Shown here: positions 54,665-63,301 of the stretch, in pieces
How positions within the stretch are numbered: the first letter of the stretch is position 1
Layout: each line of letters starts with the position of its first letter
Source: Mesorhizobium sp. SOD10
GTDB taxonomy: Bacteria > Pseudomonadota > Alphaproteobacteria > Rhizobiales > Rhizobiaceae
Length of the DNA: 64,000 nucleotides
Assembly (NCBI GenBank): GCA_000824805.1
Contig: CCNA01000034.1
Coordinates: forward strand, 682,001-746,000
Reading direction: 5' to 3'
Translations under genes and position numbers: made by a program
Notes under the pieces: model-generated
Database searches by the model: none
What the model was told of the DNA's origin: nothing
The model's input: only the letters and a program-made list of their open reading frames with translations

Positions 54665-55630
54665 CTATTTCGCCGCGAACCGATCCGTCGCCCGGATCAG
54701 CCGGTCCAGAATCCCGGGCTCCGAATAGGCGTGGCCGGCGCCCTCGATGAGGTGGAAATCCGCCTTCGGCCAGGCCTTGTGCAGCGCCCAGGCATATTTC
54801 GCCGGGCACGGCATGTCGTAGCGGCCGTGGACGATGGTGCCGGGGATGTCCTTCAGCTTCCAGGCATCGCGCAAAAGCTGCCCCTCCTCCAGCCAGCCGG
54901 CATGGACGAAATAGTGGTTCTCGATGCGGGCGAAGGCGACAGCATAGCCGTCCTGGGCGAACGGGTCGCTGGTCTCGGGTTCGGGAAGCAGCGTGATTGT
55001 CTCGCCTTCCCAGATGCTCCAGGCGCGGGCGGCCTCGACCTGTGCCTTGCGGTCGGAGCCGACCAGCCGCTTGCGGTACGCGGCCATCATGTCGCCGCGC
55101 TCGGCCTCGGGGATCGGCGCGAGGAAGCGTTCCCACTTGTCGGGGAACATTTCCGAGACGCCGAACTGATAGTACCATTCGAGCTCGGCGCGGGTCAGCG
55201 TATAGATGCCGCGCACGACGAGTTCGCTGACGCGCTCGGGATGGGTTTCGGCATAGGCGAGCGCCAGCGTCGAGCCCCAGGAGCCGCCGAAGACAAGCCA
55301 TTTGTCGAAGCCGCACATTGTGCGCAACCGCTCGACATCGGCCACCAGATGCCAAGTTGTGTTGGCCTCCAGCGAGGCGTTGGGCGTCGACTTGCCGCAG
55401 CCGCGCTGGTCGAACAGGACGACATCATAGAGCTTCGGATCGAACAGCCGCCGGTGTTTCGGCGAGATGGTGCCGCCCGGGCCGCCATGCAGGAACACGG
55501 CGGGCTTGGCGCCCCTGGTGCCGCAGCGTTCCCAGTAAACAATGTGGCCGTCGCCGACATCGAGCATGCCCGACTCGAAGGGCTCGATTTCGGGATAGAG
55601 CGTGCGCAAGGAACTGCCGTGGATCGTCAT
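54665..55630 (-). CDS. pip: Prolyl aminopeptidase
   Basis: A 321-residue alpha/beta-hydrolase that removes N-terminal proline. The oxyanion motif is FLHGGPGGTISP near residue 48, the nucleophile is in VFGGSWGSTLAL near residue 115, the acid is Asp in VHGRYDMPCP, and the His lies in GAGHAYSEPGI. All match family S33 prolyl aminopeptidase. The ATG overlaps the stop of the GFA gene by four bases (ATGA), so it is translated with the preceding genes. A small hairpin sits between its end and cimA. Confidence 0.93.
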   Translation of the reverse strand: MTIHGSSLRTLYPEIEPFESGMLDVGDGHIVYWERCGTRGAKPAVFLHGGPGGTISPKHRRLFDPKLYDVVLFDQRGCGKSTPNASLEANTTWHLVADVERLRTMCGFDKWLVFGGSWGSTLALAYAETHPERVSELVVRGIYTLTRAELEWYYQFGVSEMFPDKWERFLAPIPEAERGDMMAAYRKRLVGSDRKAQVEAARAWSIWEGETITLLPEPETSDPFAQDGYAVAFARIENHYFVHAGWLEEGQLLRDAWKLKDIPGTIVHGRYDMPCPAKYAWALHKAWPKADFHLIEGAGHAYSEPGILDRLIRATDRFAAK

Positions 55631-56103
55631 AGTTTCAGGCCCTGCTGCGGCCAGTTGGCCGTCTCGTGATCGGGATGCTGGAACGAGATGATCTGCTCCT
55701 GCCGCCGGTAGTAATCGGGGTCGTCATGGATCGGCGCCTCGAAGATCTTCTCCACCCAGGGCAGCCGCACGGCGTAGTTGACCTGGATTTGCGGCGCGAG
55801 GTCGGAGCGGTCGTCGAAGGCGCCGATGGCGATTTCCAGCCCGCCCGGCTGGCGATAGGTCAGCGGCGTGCCGCAGCGGGGGCAGAAGCCGCGATCGATG
55901 TTGACCGAGGATTGGAAATAGCTCGGTTCCTCATGGGTCCATTCGACGCCGTCCTTCGGCACCGTCACAAGGGCGCCGAAGAAATTGCCGAACTGCTTTT
56001 GGCACATGCGGCAATGGCAGATGGACGGGCGCCCGAGCTTGCCGTGGATGCGGAAGCGCACGGCGCCGCATTGGCAGCCGCCGGTTCTAACTTCATCGGT
56101 CAT
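55627..56103 (-). CDS. GFA family zinc protein, copy 2
   Basis: A 158-residue protein of the GFA (glutathione-dependent formaldehyde-activating-like) family. Zinc-type Cys motifs GGCQCGAVRF, CHCRMCQK and FCPRCGTPLTY are intact. It starts at 56103 inside the end of the previous GFA gene (ATGA overlap), and its stop overlaps the pip ATG by four bases. The two copies share the motif layout, so they are probably tandem duplicates. True substrates of most GFA-family proteins are unknown. Confidence 0.9.
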   Translation of the reverse strand: MTDEVRTGGCQCGAVRFRIHGKLGRPSICHCRMCQKQFGNFFGALVTVPKDGVEWTHEEPSYFQSSVNIDRGFCPRCGTPLTYRQPGGLEIAIGAFDDRSDLAPQIQVNYAVRLPWVEKIFEAPIHDDPDYYRRQEQIISFQHPDHETANWPQQGLKL

Positions 56104-56591
56104 GGTTTTTCCTCCGGCGGCCATTGGTCGGTGTCGTGATCTGGATGCTGATACGAGACGAGCTCGGCAAGATAAGGCGCCGACGAGACATCGCCCATCG
56201 TCTCCTCGGATGGCAGTTTCGCAATGCCGTCGACATAGGGAAGCTTCGCCTCGACGCCCCACTGGATGGTGGGCGCGATGCCGGCCGGATCGTCGAAGGC
56301 GGCGATCGCCAGCGCCACGCCGTCCGGCGCCTCGAAGGTCAGCGGCGTGCCGCAGTCGGCACAGAAGCCGCGCCAGGCCGCGTTGGACGAGCGGAAGCGC
56401 TTCGGCTCGCCACGCGTCCAGTCGAGCCTGGCGCCGCGCACCGAGACCAGCGGCAGATAGAAATTGCCGCTCGCCTTCTGGCACATGCGGCAGTGGCAGA
56501 CCGAGGCGTCACCCAACGCCCCCTCGACGCGGAAGCGCACGGCGCCGCACTGGCAGCCGCCGGTGTAGACCGGCCTATTGTCGAGGCTCAT
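56100..56591 (-). CDS. GFA family zinc protein, copy 1
   Basis: A 163-residue GFA-family protein with GGCQCGAVRFRVEG, CHCRMCQKASGNFY and FCADCGTPLTFEAP. It is the upstream member of a tandem pair and overlaps the second by four bases. It begins 21 bases after the VOC gene. The role in the operon is unknown; a detoxification or thiol-linked function is plausible. Confidence 0.9.
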   Translation of the reverse strand: MSLDNRPVYTGGCQCGAVRFRVEGALGDASVCHCRMCQKASGNFYLPLVSVRGARLDWTRGEPKRFRSSNAAWRGFCADCGTPLTFEAPDGVALAIAAFDDPAGIAPTIQWGVEAKLPYVDGIAKLPSEETMGDVSSAPYLAELVSYQHPDHDTDQWPPEEKP

Positions 56592-56612
56592 GACACACCT
56601 CCAATCATCGGT

Positions 56613-56999
56613 TCACTCCGGCTCATGGCAAACCGCCTCGACATTGTTGCCGTCAGGATCGAAGACGAAGGCGCCGTAATAATTGGGGTGATAATGCGGA
56701 CGCAGGCCCGGCGCGCCATTGTCCCTGCCGCCGGCGGCAAGCGCTGCCGCATGGAAGGCGTCGACCTCGGCGCGGCTGCGCGCGGTGAAGGCGACATGTT
56801 GGTGGTCCTTCGGCTTCTCCTTGCCGGCGCTCAGCCAAAACACCGGCCGGTCGCGGCCGTAGCCGCCGACCTTGGCGCCGCCGGTATATTCCTCAGGCAC
56901 CATGTAGAGCAGCGAAGCCCCCAGCGGCGCCATCGCCTTGTCGTAAAAGGCCTTCGATGCGTCGAAATCGGAAACGGTGATGCCGAGATGATCGATCAT
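56613..56999 (-). CDS. VOC family protein
   Basis: A 128-residue vicinal-oxygen-chelate protein, a fold used by glyoxalase and dioxygenases. Marks are MIDHLGITVSDFDASKAFYDKA at the start and HPNYYGAFVFDPDGNNVEAV near the end, with H and E at metal-binding positions. The ATG overlaps the stop of the 39-residue ORF by four bases, and that ORF supplies the gaggag site. Substrate unknown. Confidence 0.88.
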   Translation of the reverse strand: MIDHLGITVSDFDASKAFYDKAMAPLGASLLYMVPEEYTGGAKVGGYGRDRPVFWLSAGKEKPKDHQHVAFTARSRAEVDAFHAAALAAGGRDNGAPGLRPHYHPNYYGAFVFDPDGNNVEAVCHEPE

Positions 57000-57115
57000 G
57001 GAACGAGCTCCTCCGTTGGTGGCGCGGGCACATCGGCCAAGCCGGCCACGATGACGATGTGCTGGCAGACATTGTCGATATCGCGGATCACGTCGTCGTT
57101 CCAGAAGCGCCTCAC
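56996..57115 (-). CDS. 39-residue ORF between cysS and the VOC gene
   Basis: A short gene. It begins with a GTG that overlaps the cysS stop in GTGA, and ends with a TGA that overlaps the VOC start in ATGA. It encodes M(V)RRFWNDDVIRDIDN, then VCQHIVIVAGLADV and a Pro/Glu tail. GGAG lies about eight bases before the GTG. Tight overlaps on both sides, good codon use and balanced residues support translation. It resembles no family that I recognise and is too short for routine gene calling. Confidence 0.6.
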   Translation of the reverse strand: MRRFWNDDVIRDIDNVCQHIVIVAGLADVPAPPTEELVP

Positions 57116-58563
57116 CGCCTGATCTCCCAGGTCGTCACGCGTTCGCCGGTGGCGGGGTCCTTGCCGTCCTTGAGCTGCACGCCTTGCGCCAGGAGTTCCT
57201 CGCGGATGCGGTCGGCTTCGGCCCAATTCTTGTCGGCAATGAACTTCAGGCGCCTGGCGATCGCCTCGGCGATCGCGGCTTCGTCCACCTTGGCCGCGCC
57301 CACGTCGAAGCCGAAGAAGGCGAGTGCCGCCTTCAGCAAAGCAGCGGCGGCATTCTGACCGTCGCCGCTGAACTCGATGGCCTCGCCGGCGAGTTGCGTC
57401 AGCCGCTGGAAGGCGGTGTAGGTGGCGAGGTCGTCCGACAGCGCCTCCACCACTTCGGCCGGCAATTCCTTGGCCGCCTGAGACGCGAGGTCCGCCGCCC
57501 GCTTCCATTTGCGCAGCGTGTTCTCCGCCTCCTCCAGCTTGCGCACGGAAAAGTCGATCGGCTCGCGGTAATGCGTCATCAGCATCGCCAGTCTGAGCAC
57601 CTCGCCCGGCCAGGTGCGGCCGCCGAAAGTCCCGGTCTCCAGCAGCTCATGGATCGAGAAGAAATTGCCGAGGCTCTTCGACATCTTCTGGCCTTCGACC
57701 TGCAGGAAGCCGTTGTGCATCCACACATTGGCCATGACCTTGGTGCCGTGGGCGCAGCGCGACTGGGCGATCTCGTTCTCGTGGTGCGGGAAGATCAGGT
57801 CCAGCCCGCCGCCATGGATGTCGAAGACCTCGCCGAGGTAGGCGGCGGACATGGCCGAGCATTCGATGTGCCAGCCGGGCCGGCCCCTGCCCCACGGGCT
57901 TTCCCAGCCGGGCTCTTCCGGGCTCGACAATTTCCACAGCACGAAATCGCCGGGATTCTTCTTGTGCGCGTCGACCGCGATGCGGGCGCCCGCCTGCTGC
58001 TCGTCGAGATTGCGCTTCGACAATTCGCCATAGTCGGGCATCGAGGCTGTGTCGAACAGCACCTCGCCGCCGGCGACATAGGCGTGGCCGCGCTCGATCA
58101 GTTGGCGGATCAGCGACAGCATATCGGCCTTGCCGTCGGCGCGGGGCGCGACGAACTCGGTCGCGCGCGGCTCGTAGGTCGGCGGCAGGCAGCCGAGCGC
58201 CGCGACGTCCTTGTGGTACTGGTCGGCGGTCTTTTCGGTGACCTTGCGGATGGCATCGTTGAGCGAAAGCTTTCCGGCGGCGATGTCGCCGCCGAAGTCG
58301 CGCAGCGCGCGAGCATTAATCTTGTCGTCGACATCCGTGATGTTGCGCACATACGTGACGTGGCTTACGCCGTAGAGATGGCGCAACAGACGGAAGAGAA
58401 CGTCGAAGACGATCGCCGGGCGCGCATTGCCGATATGGGCAAAGTCGTAGACGGTCGGGCCGCAGACATACATGCGCACATTTTGCGGATCGATCGGGAC
58501 GAATGGTCCCTTGGTCCGCGTTAGCGTGTTGTAGAGGCTGAGGCCCTTCGTTGCGTCCGACAT
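57112..58563 (-). CDS. cysS: Cysteinyl-tRNA synthetase
   Basis: A 483-residue class I synthetase that charges tRNA-Cys. The N-terminal zinc/cysteine-site block YVCGPTVYDFAHIGNARPAIVFD (HIGN) is near residue 25, WHIECSAM in the middle, and the KMSKSLGN loop near residue 270. Start at 58563 (MSDATKGLSLYNTLTR) has aaggac upstream; the longer open frame is intergenic. It heads the tight gene string cysS-ORF-VOC-GFA-GFA-pip-cimA. Confidence 0.96.
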   Translation of the reverse strand: MSDATKGLSLYNTLTRTKGPFVPIDPQNVRMYVCGPTVYDFAHIGNARPAIVFDVLFRLLRHLYGVSHVTYVRNITDVDDKINARALRDFGGDIAAGKLSLNDAIRKVTEKTADQYHKDVAALGCLPPTYEPRATEFVAPRADGKADMLSLIRQLIERGHAYVAGGEVLFDTASMPDYGELSKRNLDEQQAGARIAVDAHKKNPGDFVLWKLSSPEEPGWESPWGRGRPGWHIECSAMSAAYLGEVFDIHGGGLDLIFPHHENEIAQSRCAHGTKVMANVWMHNGFLQVEGQKMSKSLGNFFSIHELLETGTFGGRTWPGEVLRLAMLMTHYREPIDFSVRKLEEAENTLRKWKRAADLASQAAKELPAEVVEALSDDLATYTAFQRLTQLAGEAIEFSGDGQNAAAALLKAALAFFGFDVGAAKVDEAAIAEAIARRLKFIADKNWAEADRIREELLAQGVQLKDGKDPATGERVTTWEIRR

Positions 58564-58954
58564 GCGGTCCCGGTCCTTGATTTGGATTCGCTGAAACCAG
58601 CTCTGCGCCAAAGGCGCAGATCGGGCTCCAGCCTGCTGGCCGGGGCGTTTGTCCAATCTAGGGAAAGATAAGGCGAAAACGTCCGGACCAGCGCGAGGCT
58701 AGCCAATAATGCAAATGCCACAAATGGCGAAAGACGTTTTCATGGCCGGCTTTATCGCGCCGGCGGGTGTTGCCGTCAAGTCGCTCGGCTTAGGAAAGAT
58801 GTCGCTGGATCACAGGTAAAGACGGGGCGAAACATTTTATTAAACATGTCGGCACAGTGATGAAACATTCGCTGGCTAGACCGCCAGATGTCACGATTTG
58901 GACGGAATCAGCCGCCAAACGCTGAACACGAAACTGTTACCAGGGAAGAGAAAC
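58564..58954. other. 391-base divergent intergenic region
   Basis: Between cysS and the small protein gene at 58955. Two direct gaaacatt words lie at 58829-58836 and 58862-58869, and an AT-rich patch with ttattaaacatg is near 58835-58850. Good promoter boxes are not obvious. No gene is supported. Confidence 0.35.
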
Positions 58955-59110
58955 ATGGCTCGCAACAAGCAGGAACAGAACCGACAAACGCAGCCGGCTC
59001 TCGCCAGCCACTACCGCGCAATCGGCCCTGCGGCAATCGTCGCGGCCCTCCTTCACACCGCGAAGAAGAAGAAGCCCGCGCAGAAGATCATTTCGCCGCG
59101 CGCTGCCTGA
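58955..59110 (+). CDS. Conserved small basic protein
   Basis: A 51-residue protein starting at 58955 after a gggaagag site. It has a polar Gln/Asn-rich N-terminus (MARNKQEQNRQTQPALA), a short hydrophobic centre (AIGPAAIVAALLH) and a Lys-rich tail (TAKKKKPAQK). Proteins like this are frequent in Rhizobiales, though the function is unknown. A perfect hairpin (agggcgct / agcgccct) follows at 59157-59174, before the convergent YedK gene. Confidence 0.65.
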   Translation: MARNKQEQNRQTQPALASHYRAIGPAAIVAALLHTAKKKKPAQKIISPRAA

Positions 59111-59156
59111 AAACGCACGACCGGCACGGTCCCCAACGATGGGAACGCCGGCGATG

Positions 59157-59174
59157 AGGGCGCTGGAGCGCCCT
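59157..59174. promoter_or_regulatory. Palindromic hairpin between convergent genes
   Basis: agggcgct-gg-agcgccct, a perfect 8-bp stem without a T-run, between the small protein gene and the YedK gene. It may block read-through in both directions. Confidence 0.4.
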
Positions 59175-59221
59175 GGAGATGAAGGCCTCCGGAAGCAGCC
59201 TCGCAAGGCTGATAACCTTCA

Positions 59222-59983
59222 CTAGAACAAGCTCATCTGGTTTTCGTCCGCGCCCGGCTTCGGGCGCCTGGGCTTTTCGGCTTGCGGCGAAACGATGCCG
59301 CGCTCCTGGATCTCCGGCCCGGTGTTGGCGACCTTGTTGACAAGGTCGGAAACCGGGATAGCCTCGAAGAAATCGGGCTCGGCGGGCTTCAGCAGATCGA
59401 GCACGTTGCGCGGCTCTTGCGTGCGGCAATCGAGCCAGCGGGCGAAGTCGCGCTCCTCGATCACCACAGGCATGCGGTCATGGATATGGGCGATGCCGGC
59501 ATTGGCCTCGGTCGTGATGATCGCGCCGGTGTCCATCTCGGAACCGCCAGGCTCGGAGTAAGTCTCGATCAGGCCGGCGAAGGCGAGAACGCCGCCGCGC
59601 CGCGGCCGGATCCAGTAAGGCTGGCCCTTGGCCGAACCCGACTGCTGCCACTCGTAGAAGCCAGATGCCGGCACAAGAGCGCGACGATGGCGCATGGCTG
59701 CCTTGAACGAGGCCTTTTGCAGCACGCCTTCGGAGCGGGCGTTGATGAGCAGCGGAAACGCTTTGGTGTCCTCGGCCCAGGCCGGGATCAGGCCCCAGCG
59801 CACCAGCATCGCCTGGCGGTCCGGCAGGTTCGAGCCGGGTTCCCGCGGCGGGCCGGCAAGCGCCATCAGCACCGGCTGTGTCGGCGCGATGTTGTAGCGG
59901 GCCGGAAATTCCTCGAGCTCAGCAAGACCGAGGAAGGCGGCGGTCTGGTCCGGCGTGGCGGTCAGGGCAAAGCGTCCGCACAT
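59222..59983 (-). CDS. yedK: SOS response-associated peptidase (YedK/HMCES)
   Basis: A 253-residue SRAP-domain protein that crosslinks to abasic sites in single-stranded DNA. The catalytic Cys2 follows the start Met (MCGRFALTAT), N31 is in RYNIAPTQ, the active-site Glu is in ASGFYEWQ and the His in HIHDRMPVV. The start is fixed by Cys2; an open frame further upstream is irrelevant. The C-terminus has a Pro/Lys-rich tail with QMSLF, a possible sliding-clamp binding motif. Confidence 0.95.
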   Translation of the reverse strand: MCGRFALTATPDQTAAFLGLAELEEFPARYNIAPTQPVLMALAGPPREPGSNLPDRQAMLVRWGLIPAWAEDTKAFPLLINARSEGVLQKASFKAAMRHRRALVPASGFYEWQQSGSAKGQPYWIRPRRGGVLAFAGLIETYSEPGGSEMDTGAIITTEANAGIAHIHDRMPVVIEERDFARWLDCRTQEPRNVLDLLKPAEPDFFEAIPVSDLVNKVANTGPEIQERGIVSPQAEKPRRPKPGADENQMSLF

Positions 59984-60100
59984 GGATCTGGGCTCATCGG
60001 TTGATGCGCCATGAAAGTGGCGATGGAACCGCCAGGCCGCAACGGCTAAAGCTGGATTCGCCCAATCGGTCCACAAAAGGCTGCAGAAAGATCGGCACGC

Positions 60101-60526
60101 ATGGAACAGCGCAAGATCGTACCGGCCGTTTCCGTCGCCGTCGTGCGCGGCGGCACCGTGCTTCTGGTCAAGCGTGCGCGGGCGCCGTCGCAAGGGCTCT
60201 ACGCCTATCCCGGCGGCAAGGTCGAGCCGGGCGAAACGCTGGCGGAAGCCGCGGCGCGCGAATTGCTGGAAGAAACCGGGCTCGAGGCGACAGGCTATCG
60301 CCCGCTGCGCGACATCCATATTGACGGCCGTGCTGAGAATCACGCGGTCGACTACCTGCTGACGGTGTTCGGCGCCGCCTATGCAGGCGGCGAGCCCGTG
60401 GCAAACGACGACGCCGAGACCGCAGCGTTCTACACGCTGGCGGAAATGGCAGGGATGCCGCTTGCCGGCAACGTGTTCTCGGTCGCCGAGGAGTTGCTCG
60501 GCCCCGCGCAAGGCGCCAGGCGGTGA
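60101..60526 (+). CDS. Nudix hydrolase
   Basis: A 141-residue NDP-X hydrolase. The Nudix box G-x5-E-x7-REUxEExGU is complete (GKVEPGETLAEAAARELLEETGL region, residues about 39-61), after SVAVVRGGTVLLVKRARAPS. Substrate could be an ADP-ribose-like or oxidised nucleotide. The stop overlaps the GTG of the downstream frame by four bases, suggesting coupling with the TIGR02301-like gene. Confidence 0.9.
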   Translation: MEQRKIVPAVSVAVVRGGTVLLVKRARAPSQGLYAYPGGKVEPGETLAEAAARELLEETGLEATGYRPLRDIHIDGRAENHAVDYLLTVFGAAYAGGEPVANDDAETAAFYTLAEMAGMPLAGNVFSVAEELLGPAQGARR

Positions 60527-60597
60527 GCATCCAGAATGGCCTTGCCGGCGACAAAATGTTTCGCCACAAAGCCCTGCCCTTTCATTGCAAGGCTTTG

Positions 60598-60975
60598 ATG
60601 ACCCGCGCTTCCGCTTATCTCGCCGCGTGCCTCGCCGTCAGCGTCGCTGCATCTGCCCTCCCGGCGCGCACCGCCGAGGCGCCTTTTGAGCCTGGGCTGA
60701 TGCGGCTGGCCGAAGTGCTCGGCTCGCTGCATTTCCTGCGCAATCTCTGTGGCGAAAAAGGCGACCAGTGGCGGGTCGAGATGGAAAAGCTGCTGGAGTC
60801 GGAAAATCCCGATCCCGACCGGCGCGCCCGCTTCATCGCCTCGTTCAACCGCGGCTACCGCTCCTTCAGCGGCACCTACACGCAATGCACCCCTTCGGCG
60901 ACCGAGGCCATCGCCCGCTACATGAAGGAAGGCGAGACGCTGTCGCGCGACATCGCCTCCCGCTACGGCAATTGA
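60598..60975 (+). CDS. TIGR02301-like secreted protein
   Basis: A 125-residue exported protein typical of Hyphomicrobiales. The start at 60598 gives a signal peptide (MTRASAYLAACLAVSVAASALPARTAEA) and has aagg six bases upstream; an in-frame GTG at 60523 would overlap the Nudix gene and add 25 residues. The mature part has RLAEVLGSLHFLRNLCG and FNRGYRSFSGTYTQCTPSA, with two cysteines. Function unknown. Confidence 0.82.
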   Translation: MTRASAYLAACLAVSVAASALPARTAEAPFEPGLMRLAEVLGSLHFLRNLCGEKGDQWRVEMEKLLESENPDPDRRARFIASFNRGYRSFSGTYTQCTPSATEAIARYMKEGETLSRDIASRYGN

Positions 60976-61329
60976 GTCCGCCTCGTCCGGCGGCAACAAT
61001 TTACGCGGCCTTTTCCGGCAATCGGCGTCAATGTGACGTCCTTTATCGCCTCCTGTCCCGCTCTGGGGCAATCATGTGTTGCACCTGCGCAACAGCGTTA
61101 ATGAAACGTTAGTGCGCAATTGCGGAATTAACTCAAACTGAAGGTTTTGATGCCGCAAGCTGGTGTAATCGGCTAAGCTCGGCGTCGATTGAGAGCAGTC
61201 TCGCCGACAATGTAGATTTCGACCCTAAAAATGTCGTGTTTACAAAGACTTAAGTAAGACTGCCGACGAACTGGCAGACCAAGCCGGATCCATCGGTCGG
61301 ATCGCCGCTTGCAGAAGGTGGACATCGCA
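60976..61329. other. 354-base intergenic region
   Basis: Between the TIGR02301-like gene and the small ORF at 61330. TTAA-N7-TTAG at 61098-61112 resembles a CtrA box (TTAA-N7-TTAA) with one change. GAAGGTGG near 61314-61321 serves the next gene. No other feature is seen. Confidence 0.35.
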
Positions 61330-61587
61330 ATGGAACATGGTGTCAGCGACATCGACGCGTTGGTCAGGGAAGAAAAGCGCCTGACTGCCGTGGAGAGCCA
61401 CAGCGAAGCCTGGGCGGAAGGCCTGTCGGCCGGCATCGAACCGGAAATCATCGCCGAAGCAGCACTGGAGACGGCTTTCGGCGAGATGCTGCGCGCCAAT
61501 GGCGAGACCTCGGCGCTCGCCTTGCTCGACCGTATGCGCGAGAAAGTGATCGCCGGCGCCTTCGAGCCTGGACGGCTGAAGCACTAG
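61330..61587 (+). CDS. Small conserved helical hypothetical protein
   Basis: An 85-residue protein. The ATG at 61330 is preceded by gaaggtgg, and an upstream TTG at 61309 is less likely. The sequence is acidic and helical (MEHGVSDIDALVREEKRL, then EAWAEGLSAGIEPEIIAEAALETAFGEML). It has no signal peptide and no recognised family. It stands alone, with a CtrA-like box about 220 bases upstream. Confidence 0.65.
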   Translation: MEHGVSDIDALVREEKRLTAVESHSEAWAEGLSAGIEPEIIAEAALETAFGEMLRANGETSALALLDRMREKVIAGAFEPGRLKH

Positions 61588-61703
61588 TTCCCCCTTTTCG
61601 ATAGCGATTTTTTGAGAGCGACTTTTGACGGCGGCGCGCCGGTTGGGCATCATGCCCATGCTCTTGATTACTCAGAGCGCCGCTCGGATCAGGCCAGGTA
61701 ACA

Positions 61704-62510
61704 ATGGAGAGGCAAGCGGTGAGACTTTCGATGTCAGGCCGGCCGCACGGGCAGGCCCTCAACATCCTGATCGCCGCTTCCTGCCTTGCGCTGCCGCTGT
61801 GCCTCGCCAGCACGCCTTCCTACGCGCTGAGCGAGATCCAGCGCGAGGACCTGCCCTCCCCGGTCACCCCGCCCGCCAATGAGGACAGCGGCGCGCCCGG
61901 CGCCACAGTGCCGGTGCCGGAGGCGCCCGGCACCAAACCTACGGACAGCGGCCAACCGGCCGACGACACCGACAAGTCGGATCCGGAAACGCCGCCCGCC
62001 AATGGCGGCATCACCAGCCCGCGCGCCGATCCCGACGCGCCGCCGCCCGCGGTTGTCTACGACCTCAACACGCTTCCCGAACCAGTAAAGCGCATGCATG
62101 GGCTGATCATCGAGGCCTGCAAAAGCGGCGACATCGAGAAGCTGAGGCCGCTGATCGGCAAAGGCGATGCCATGACGCAATTGTCGCTGGGCGACATTGA
62201 CGGCGACCCGGTCACCTTCCTCAAGGGCCTCTCGGGCGACGGCGACGGCCAGGAGATCCTCGCCATCCTGGAAGAGGTGCTTTCGGCCGGTTATGTGCAT
62301 GTCGACACCGGCACCCCGCAGGAACTCTATGTCTGGCCATATTTCTTCGCGCTGCCGCTCGACAAGCTCGACTCCAGGCAGCGCGTCGAATTGTTCAAGC
62401 TGGTCACGGCCAGTGACTATGACGACATGAAGCAGTTCGGCGCCTACATCTTCTACCGCGTCGGCATCACGCCGACGGGACAGTGGCTGTTTTTCGTCGC
62501 GGGGGATTGA
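61704..62510 (+). CDS. Secreted proline-rich hypothetical protein
   Basis: A 268-residue exported protein. A positively charged start and a signal peptide (about residues 17-43, ILIAASCLALPLCLASTPSYA) precede a Pro/Asp/Glu-rich linker (about 44-115). The C-terminal domain is conserved-looking (VKRMHGLIIEACKSGDIEKLRPLIGKGD, then QELYVWPYFFALPLDKL and FYRVGITPTGQWLFFVAGD). Such domains occur in rhizobial periplasmic proteins; the role is unknown. Start at 61704. Confidence 0.72.
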   Translation: MERQAVRLSMSGRPHGQALNILIAASCLALPLCLASTPSYALSEIQREDLPSPVTPPANEDSGAPGATVPVPEAPGTKPTDSGQPADDTDKSDPETPPANGGITSPRADPDAPPPAVVYDLNTLPEPVKRMHGLIIEACKSGDIEKLRPLIGKGDAMTQLSLGDIDGDPVTFLKGLSGDGDGQEILAILEEVLSAGYVHVDTGTPQELYVWPYFFALPLDKLDSRQRVELFKLVTASDYDDMKQFGAYIFYRVGITPTGQWLFFVAGD

Positions 62511-62520
62511 GCCAAGAACT

Positions 62521-63234
62521 TCATCTTTTGGCGGCCTCCGGCCATAGGCGAACCGCTTCCTTCCGCAAGGCCGAAATAGCGTCGGTTCCCACCGTGACAT
62601 CCATTTGGAGAATGTCGGCTGCGTCGCGTAGTTCGCCTTTGTCCCGGAGCTTGCCAACCACCCAAACGACTTTGCGTTCGATGTCGGGGCCATAAGCGGT
62701 TTGCGCCTTGTCGAGAGCCTCAGTCGGGATTTGCCCATAGGCCGTGACAAGCATACCCAGATCGAAGGCATCTCGGTATGCGGTTGCACGATCCTGGCAC
62801 CGGTCGGCATTCGCCAGCAGCTTCTCGGCAAACATGTCTGCAGGCACGAGAGCCGGTATCCTTAAATCCTCGTCGAAGTGACCGCGCAAGTCGATTCGGC
62901 CTTCCCGGACGACTTCAAACCGGATCGGTTGGCCTTTGAGGCGTACAACGGTCCTCAGGCCATATTGATCGATCTGGAAATCCCGGATGGCTTCGACGGG
63001 TTCGGGGAAAAAGGCCCGAACGCCAAGTTCCGAGGCTCGTGTCCGCAGCTCGCGGTAGCCGCCAGCATCGGCGCAAAGAAAATCCAGATCCAGTGAACGA
63101 CGATACTCGCCGAGTTTCATGACAATGGCCGTGCCCCCGCCAAACCAGCATTGGGTGGCCGTCAGAAAGTCACGATCCATCAGTCCGAGGGCTTCGGCAA
63201 TTATCCTGTGTTCCGGCTTTCCGAATGCCTTCAC
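62521..63234 (-). CDS. AbiEii/AbiGii-type nucleotidyltransferase toxin
   Basis: A 237-residue NTase-fold protein of the AbiEii toxin family, type IV toxin-antitoxin or abortive infection. The nucleotidyl transfer motif GGGTAIVMKLGEYRRSLDLDF near residue 33 has GG and the DxD, and FAEKLLANADR with RDAFDLGML in the middle is typical. The GTG start at 63234 is inferred. A small gene 67 bases upstream in the same direction is the probable partner; no AbiEi-type winged-helix antitoxin is seen. Confidence 0.85.
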   Translation of the reverse strand: MKAFGKPEHRIIAEALGLMDRDFLTATQCWFGGGTAIVMKLGEYRRSLDLDFLCADAGGYRELRTRASELGVRAFFPEPVEAIRDFQIDQYGLRTVVRLKGQPIRFEVVREGRIDLRGHFDEDLRIPALVPADMFAEKLLANADRCQDRATAYRDAFDLGMLVTAYGQIPTEALDKAQTAYGPDIERKVVWVVGKLRDKGELRDAADILQMDVTVGTDAISALRKEAVRLWPEAAKR

Positions 63235-63301
63235 TATCTCTGCCCGCCGTAATCCCTTCCGGCGCAGCGGTTGCGCGCGTCCAGGATAGAAAGATGGATT
63301 A

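Noticed and set aside
57184..58524. A 446-residue plus-strand frame over cysS
   Set aside because: Antisense shadow of a clear cysteinyl-tRNA synthetase gene with HIGN and KMSKS.
61098..61112. A CtrA binding site upstream of the 85-residue ORF
   Set aside because: One half is TTAG instead of TTAA, and such words arise often by chance; kept only as a remark in the intergenic entry.
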